Part shown: piece by piece, positions 57,467 through 64,000 of the stretch
Position numbering within the stretch: the stretch's first letter is position 1
Layout: each line of letters begins with the position of its first letter
DNA from: Phycomyces blakesleeanus NRRL 1555(-)
Taxonomy: Eukaryota > Mucoromycota > Mucoromycetes > Mucorales > Phycomycetaceae
Assembly: GCF_001638985.1 (NCBI RefSeq)
Contig: NW_017265147.1
Span: forward strand, 217,545 to 281,544
Reading direction: 5' to 3'
Length of the DNA: 64,000 nucleotides
Translations under genes and position numbers: made by a program
Notes under the pieces: model-generated
What the model was told of the DNA's origin: nothing
Databases searched by the model: none
The model's input: the letters and a program-made list of their open reading frames with translations, nothing else

Positions 57467-58340
57467 AGACCTTGACTTTATACAATATACACCAAGCAAA
57501 CAGACATCTTCAGACTTACTAAAAACAAGATAGATTAATGTCTTGGCTTTATTCACTTTTTTTTTCCCTAGACTTTTCATAAAAAATAAAAATAAACCAA
57601 AACTATACTACTACTAATAGTAATAATAATAATCTTTTGATATTTCTCATGCATAAACTGGCTTTTATGGAATATTTTGCTGTCAAAAGCAGCAATACAC
57701 ATTAAATTGTATAATAAACCTTGTCAAGTGAGCTCAGGTTTATAGTGCCTAGGATGCAAATGATAAAATAACATTCAGCTTGTGAATGAAAACACCTGTG
57801 TATGTATGTGGAACTATCTATTCTATTGTAGCACCTTTAATAGCAGTAAATGAAAGAGTAAGGAAAACAGTAGGGATCAAAAGCCAAGATTATTATTTTG
57901 TCCAAACCAATAAACCACACGCCTATAAAAAAAAAAGAACGAATGAATGAATTTATCATGACACGAGATTTATCCCAAATTATTAAGTTTTCTTTATATA
58001 TATATCTTTTGGTGGTAGTTTCGCATTGACGAAAGAAGTCAAGGAACTTCTTGTGAAACCAAACTGAGGGTTTTCGTTAATCACATCTCCGCTAAAACAT
58101 TCACATTCACATTCACATTCATTTTATTATTTGTTTTTGGTTGGCCGGCTGGTAAATATCTAGTATAAAATAACGCTTTAAATATATTTATATTATAATA
58201 TATATATATATATATAATTACTGTGCGCGTAAGGTACAAGCATATGGTAAAGAGTCTTTTGAGAATTCTTGGTGCTTCTTCTTGTAAGCTTTGATTATAG
58301 CAAAATAGTCAAGAGGTATTTTCTTTTCTTTTAACCTTTA

Positions 58341-58382
<42 letters not shown>

Positions 58383-58878
58383 CAGTATAAAATTAATTCA
58401 AAAAAAAACCAAAAAAAAAAAAATTGGGATTAATTTTGTTGTATTAAAAAATATATAAATAAAATAAAAAATTAACTGCACACAAAACACACGGACAGCT
58501 CTCTTATTCATTCACTCACTCACATCATACCTTCTCTATTCATATATTACTACTACCACTACTACTACTACTACTACTATTATTATTATTTATATAAAAG
58601 GTATAGCGTTTACAAGTCACATCGATTGTTGAGACAAATTCAACTGTGACCGAGGTACCCAGTTTTTTTTTTTAATTTTATTTTTATCATAGATCACCTC
58701 ATTGTTGGGATTTTTTTTATTTAATTTTTTTTTTAGTTTAGTTTATTCTTAATCCTAATCCTAATCCTATTCCTATTCCTATTCTTCTTTTTTGTTGTTC
58801 TTCTTCTTCTTCTTCTTCTTCTTTATATCATTTTAATTCCTTGAACAAACCACATTATATAAAAGAATAGCAAACGAG
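57467..58878 (+). promoter_or_regulatory. PFK upstream region
   Basis: The 1.4 kb spacer before the PFK start contains CTT/CCT-rich pyrimidine repeats at 58745-58825, a pattern common before highly expressed fungal glycolytic genes. It also has (AT)n at 58342-58381 and (ACT) repeats near 58550-58580. No gene is seen. Confidence 0.45.
58342..58381 (+). repeat. (AT)n microsatellite
   Basis: About twenty AT units in the PFK upstream region. Confidence 0.9.
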
Positions 58879-61897
<3,019 letters not shown>

Positions 61898-62338
61898 ATA
61901 ACGAGGAGTTTGTCTATTTTTTTTTATTTTTTTTTACTATCATTATTTTGCTTTCTCTCTCTCTCTCTTTATATATATATATTCTTTTCATGTTTAGGGT
62001 AAATACAAATATACCAAGGAAATATACAATAATATAAGAATAATATACTTACATACATACAATATATATATATATATATAATCGCGATAATACCTGTGAT
62101 GTTTTTACATTTCTTTATTAAAGAAATCACAATTATAAACAAAGATGCGTAATATAAACTACTTGGATACTTGACCCGATATGTGCTAATCGTAACTTTT
62201 AATCAACCAAAGATAAGAATAATTAATTAATCCTGGTAATGAGGGCTGCAGATGAATTCACTCATAGTATTGGTCAAATCCAAAGTATTTTGCAATTACA
62301 TATATTAGAAAAAAAGTAGATAAATGAAAACGCGCCTA
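61898..62338. other. PFK 3' flank without genes
   Basis: T-rich 3' region with (CT) and (AT) runs near 61950-61985 and 62060-62080. It probably contains the PFK polyadenylation site. Nothing else is seen. Confidence 0.4.
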
Positions 62339-62649
62339 TAGCATCTTCAACAGTCTACTTTAAATATTTAGTTAGAATTGGTCCTCCCAGCAGTTCAATT
62401 AAATTCACTTTTCTTTTTTTTTTTAAAAAAAAAAGATAATCCCTTCTTTTGATCTTTTTCGTTAAATTTAACAAAATAAGAGTGATTGATGAAAACGCTT
62501 CTCAAAATTTATTTAAAGAAAAAAGAAAGATAAATTGAACTGCTGGGAAAAAGTTAGCTGTTCTTTAGCTAAAGTGGTGGTGCTTAACTTTGGATAATTT
62601 CATTTTTTTTTTAAAAATAAATAAAGTTAAATCACTGCTGAAGATGCTC
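62339..62649. mobile_element. Second Tourist-like MITE with inner palindrome
   Basis: A 311-bp element with outer inverted ends TAGCATCTTCAACAGT and ACTGCTGAAGATGCTC. The flanks CTA (62336-62338) and TTA (62650-62652) are one change from a 3-bp duplication. An inner inverted pair, TCCCAGCAGTTCAATT (about 62387-62402) and AATTGAACTGCTGGGA (about 62534-62549), gives a nested hairpin. The outer TIR resembles that of the MITE at 15438-15858. No ORF is present. Confidence 0.75.
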
Positions 62650-62652
62650 TTA

Positions 62653-63658
62653 CAGACATATACTTTCTTTTTGTTTTTTTTATGAAAAGTTCAATTATTC
62701 ATTGTCTTGAGTGAAAAACATTGTCCAAGTAGACAATGCAAATTTTGACGATTTGACAATTTGGGTGTCGAGAGTTAGATACCCACAATCTAATATAATT
62801 GATCTAAATTCAATAAGAAAAAAAAAAGGACGACACAGGAAATACGCCGGTTTTATAATATCAAAAAAGGCATGGGCTGTGTAAAGGAAGATGTTAGTGA
62901 TATTAATATGATTTACATCAAAGCAAAAAGAACAGCAATAGGGTTGTCAGAATATCTGTACTGTAAATGAGATGTTATTTGAGTCTTTGGTTTTTGAAGT
63001 AGTGTCAAAGGATAGAATGTAGCTGTACTGATATAATTAGTAGTAACACGTTGAGCTTGGTCAATATTGTATATGACCAGTGATGTATTTACAAAGACTG
63101 CAAACATATCTTTCAGAACCACAAGGTTCGTGCTTTATGTCGTGGGTTCTATAGTGGTGACAAAAGAATAGGGATATTAATCCAATTTTTAAACGGCACA
63201 ACACATTATAAATAGTTCAAGACTGTATTTAACAGTTAAAGTATGTCTATCAAAACTTAGGCCACAAAAGAGAATAATGATTCCGAAGCCGACGCCATTT
63301 GATAGCATAGAAAACCATTGCTACACTATCAATAGACTCTAAAAGTAAAAATAGGAATATATATATACATATACAGATTTCTGCTTTGCTATAAATATAA
63401 AGGTGGTCAAAGGTTCTTACAATAAAAACAGTAGCTTTCCTGAATATATATATAATTGTATTTTGGATTTTTTTTTAAAATTTTTACTTTTTTCTTTTTT
63501 AAAGAAAGGCGTTCATATTCTTCAAGACCTATCTTTATTGCAGCCTATATATCTTTTTATCAGTGATAGAAAAACAAAAATCCCGTGCTTGATACAGTAA
63601 AACTAATATAAAAAGCCGATTTTCGCCTAAAATAAAACCAAAGATATTATTAAAAATC
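62653..63658. other. AT-rich region before terminal ORF
   Basis: About 1 kb of AT-rich DNA with T and A tracts near 63470-63500. It may hold the promoter of the ORF starting at 63659. Short open frames here have no family features. Confidence 0.4.
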
Positions 63659-63811
63659 ATGGGCTTGGAAAACGAGCTAGACGCATGGAAAAGTCATCCT
63701 GACAAACAGGAAGAAAATAGCACCATATTAAACGAGCAGGATTTATTTAAAAGTGGACCACCAAAGGTAATATATAAAGCTAATAGTACTGAGGCACCCA
63801 AAGAGCTTTAG
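63659..63811 (+). CDS. Small unrecognised ORF, possible first exon
   Basis: ATG at 63659 opens 50 codons and ends at TAG (63809-63811). The peptide is charged and hydrophilic, with an acidic first half. A GTAATA donor-like site at about 63767 follows 36 codons, so it may be the first exon of a gene continuing past the window. No family is recognised. Confidence 0.35.
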   Translation: MGLENELDAWKSHPDKQEENSTILNEQDLFKSGPPKVIYKANSTEAPKEL

Positions 63812-64000
63812 CTTTCACTCCGCGCACAAAACCTTACACCACCATCACAAACACCATACAGTCTTTATGTTACCCTAAATTCTAATAGCTATAACATAAT
63901 AAAGAAAATAATTATGAATGAATATTGACAATGCCTTCCTGCCCTCCTATATATCAAGCGTTATCCCAGTATATCTTCATATAGCTCAATTCCGGATTAT

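Overview
The window reads as a chromosome segment of an early-diverging fungus, most likely Mucoromycota. This rests on gene content and style: AT-rich DNA, many short GT-AG introns, fungal-type genes (two-half phosphofructokinase with a glyoxalase-like front domain, Hal4/Npr1-type kinase, Rxt3, ornithine-type mitochondrial carrier, Scs2/VAP, short tropomyosin) and DIRS and chromovirus retroelements. The species is not determined.

Positions 1-19070 form a transposon graveyard with almost no host genes. A small terminal-inverted-repeat (TIR) element (starts 787, tail 10989) has been split twice. One insertion spans 844-8431 and itself carries a nearly intact-looking Ty3/gypsy chromovirus (876-6792, 421-bp LTRs differing at 3 positions, target duplication CAACT). 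A second LTR element spans 8762-10883 and contains a reversed, dead PIF/Harbinger transposase. Next come a Tc1/mariner transposase cut by a solo LTR (11361-12917), a solo LTR (14690-15320), a Tourist-like MITE (15438-15858), a second TIR element with its own nested solo LTR (16359-17275), and a decayed DIRS-like retrotransposon (17402-19000). Many lesions in these elements are C:G to T:A changes, including loss of the catalytic YxDD aspartates in the DIRS reverse transcriptase.

From about 19087 onward the window is gene-dense. Minus strand: a small unrecognised AT-hook-like gene, mitochondrial porin (VDAC), alpha-tubulin, SDA1, and queuine tRNA-ribosyltransferase. Then FCF1 (+), a large secreted choice-of-anchor-A protein (-), an FMP52/TIP30-like dehydrogenase (+), an SCS2/VAP protein (+), a Hal4-type kinase (+), tropomyosin (+), RXT3 (-), SRP14 (-), an ornithine-type mitochondrial carrier (+), phosphofructokinase (+), a second MITE, and a small unrecognised ORF at the right end. 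Most are housekeeping genes (ribosome assembly, cytoskeleton, mitochondria, glycolysis, ER contact and targeting). They are not an operon or a functional cluster; each has its own promoter region.

Exon boundaries were derived by eye from GT-AG sites, frame continuity and family similarity. No database search was run. No tRNA, rRNA or CRISPR array was seen. Intergenic regions are AT-rich with microsatellites. I found no clear undescribed defence or biosynthetic system. The most notable signals are the nested-insertion record, the mutational signature in the repeats, a 26-residue repeat array in the secreted protein, and two in-frame retainable introns.
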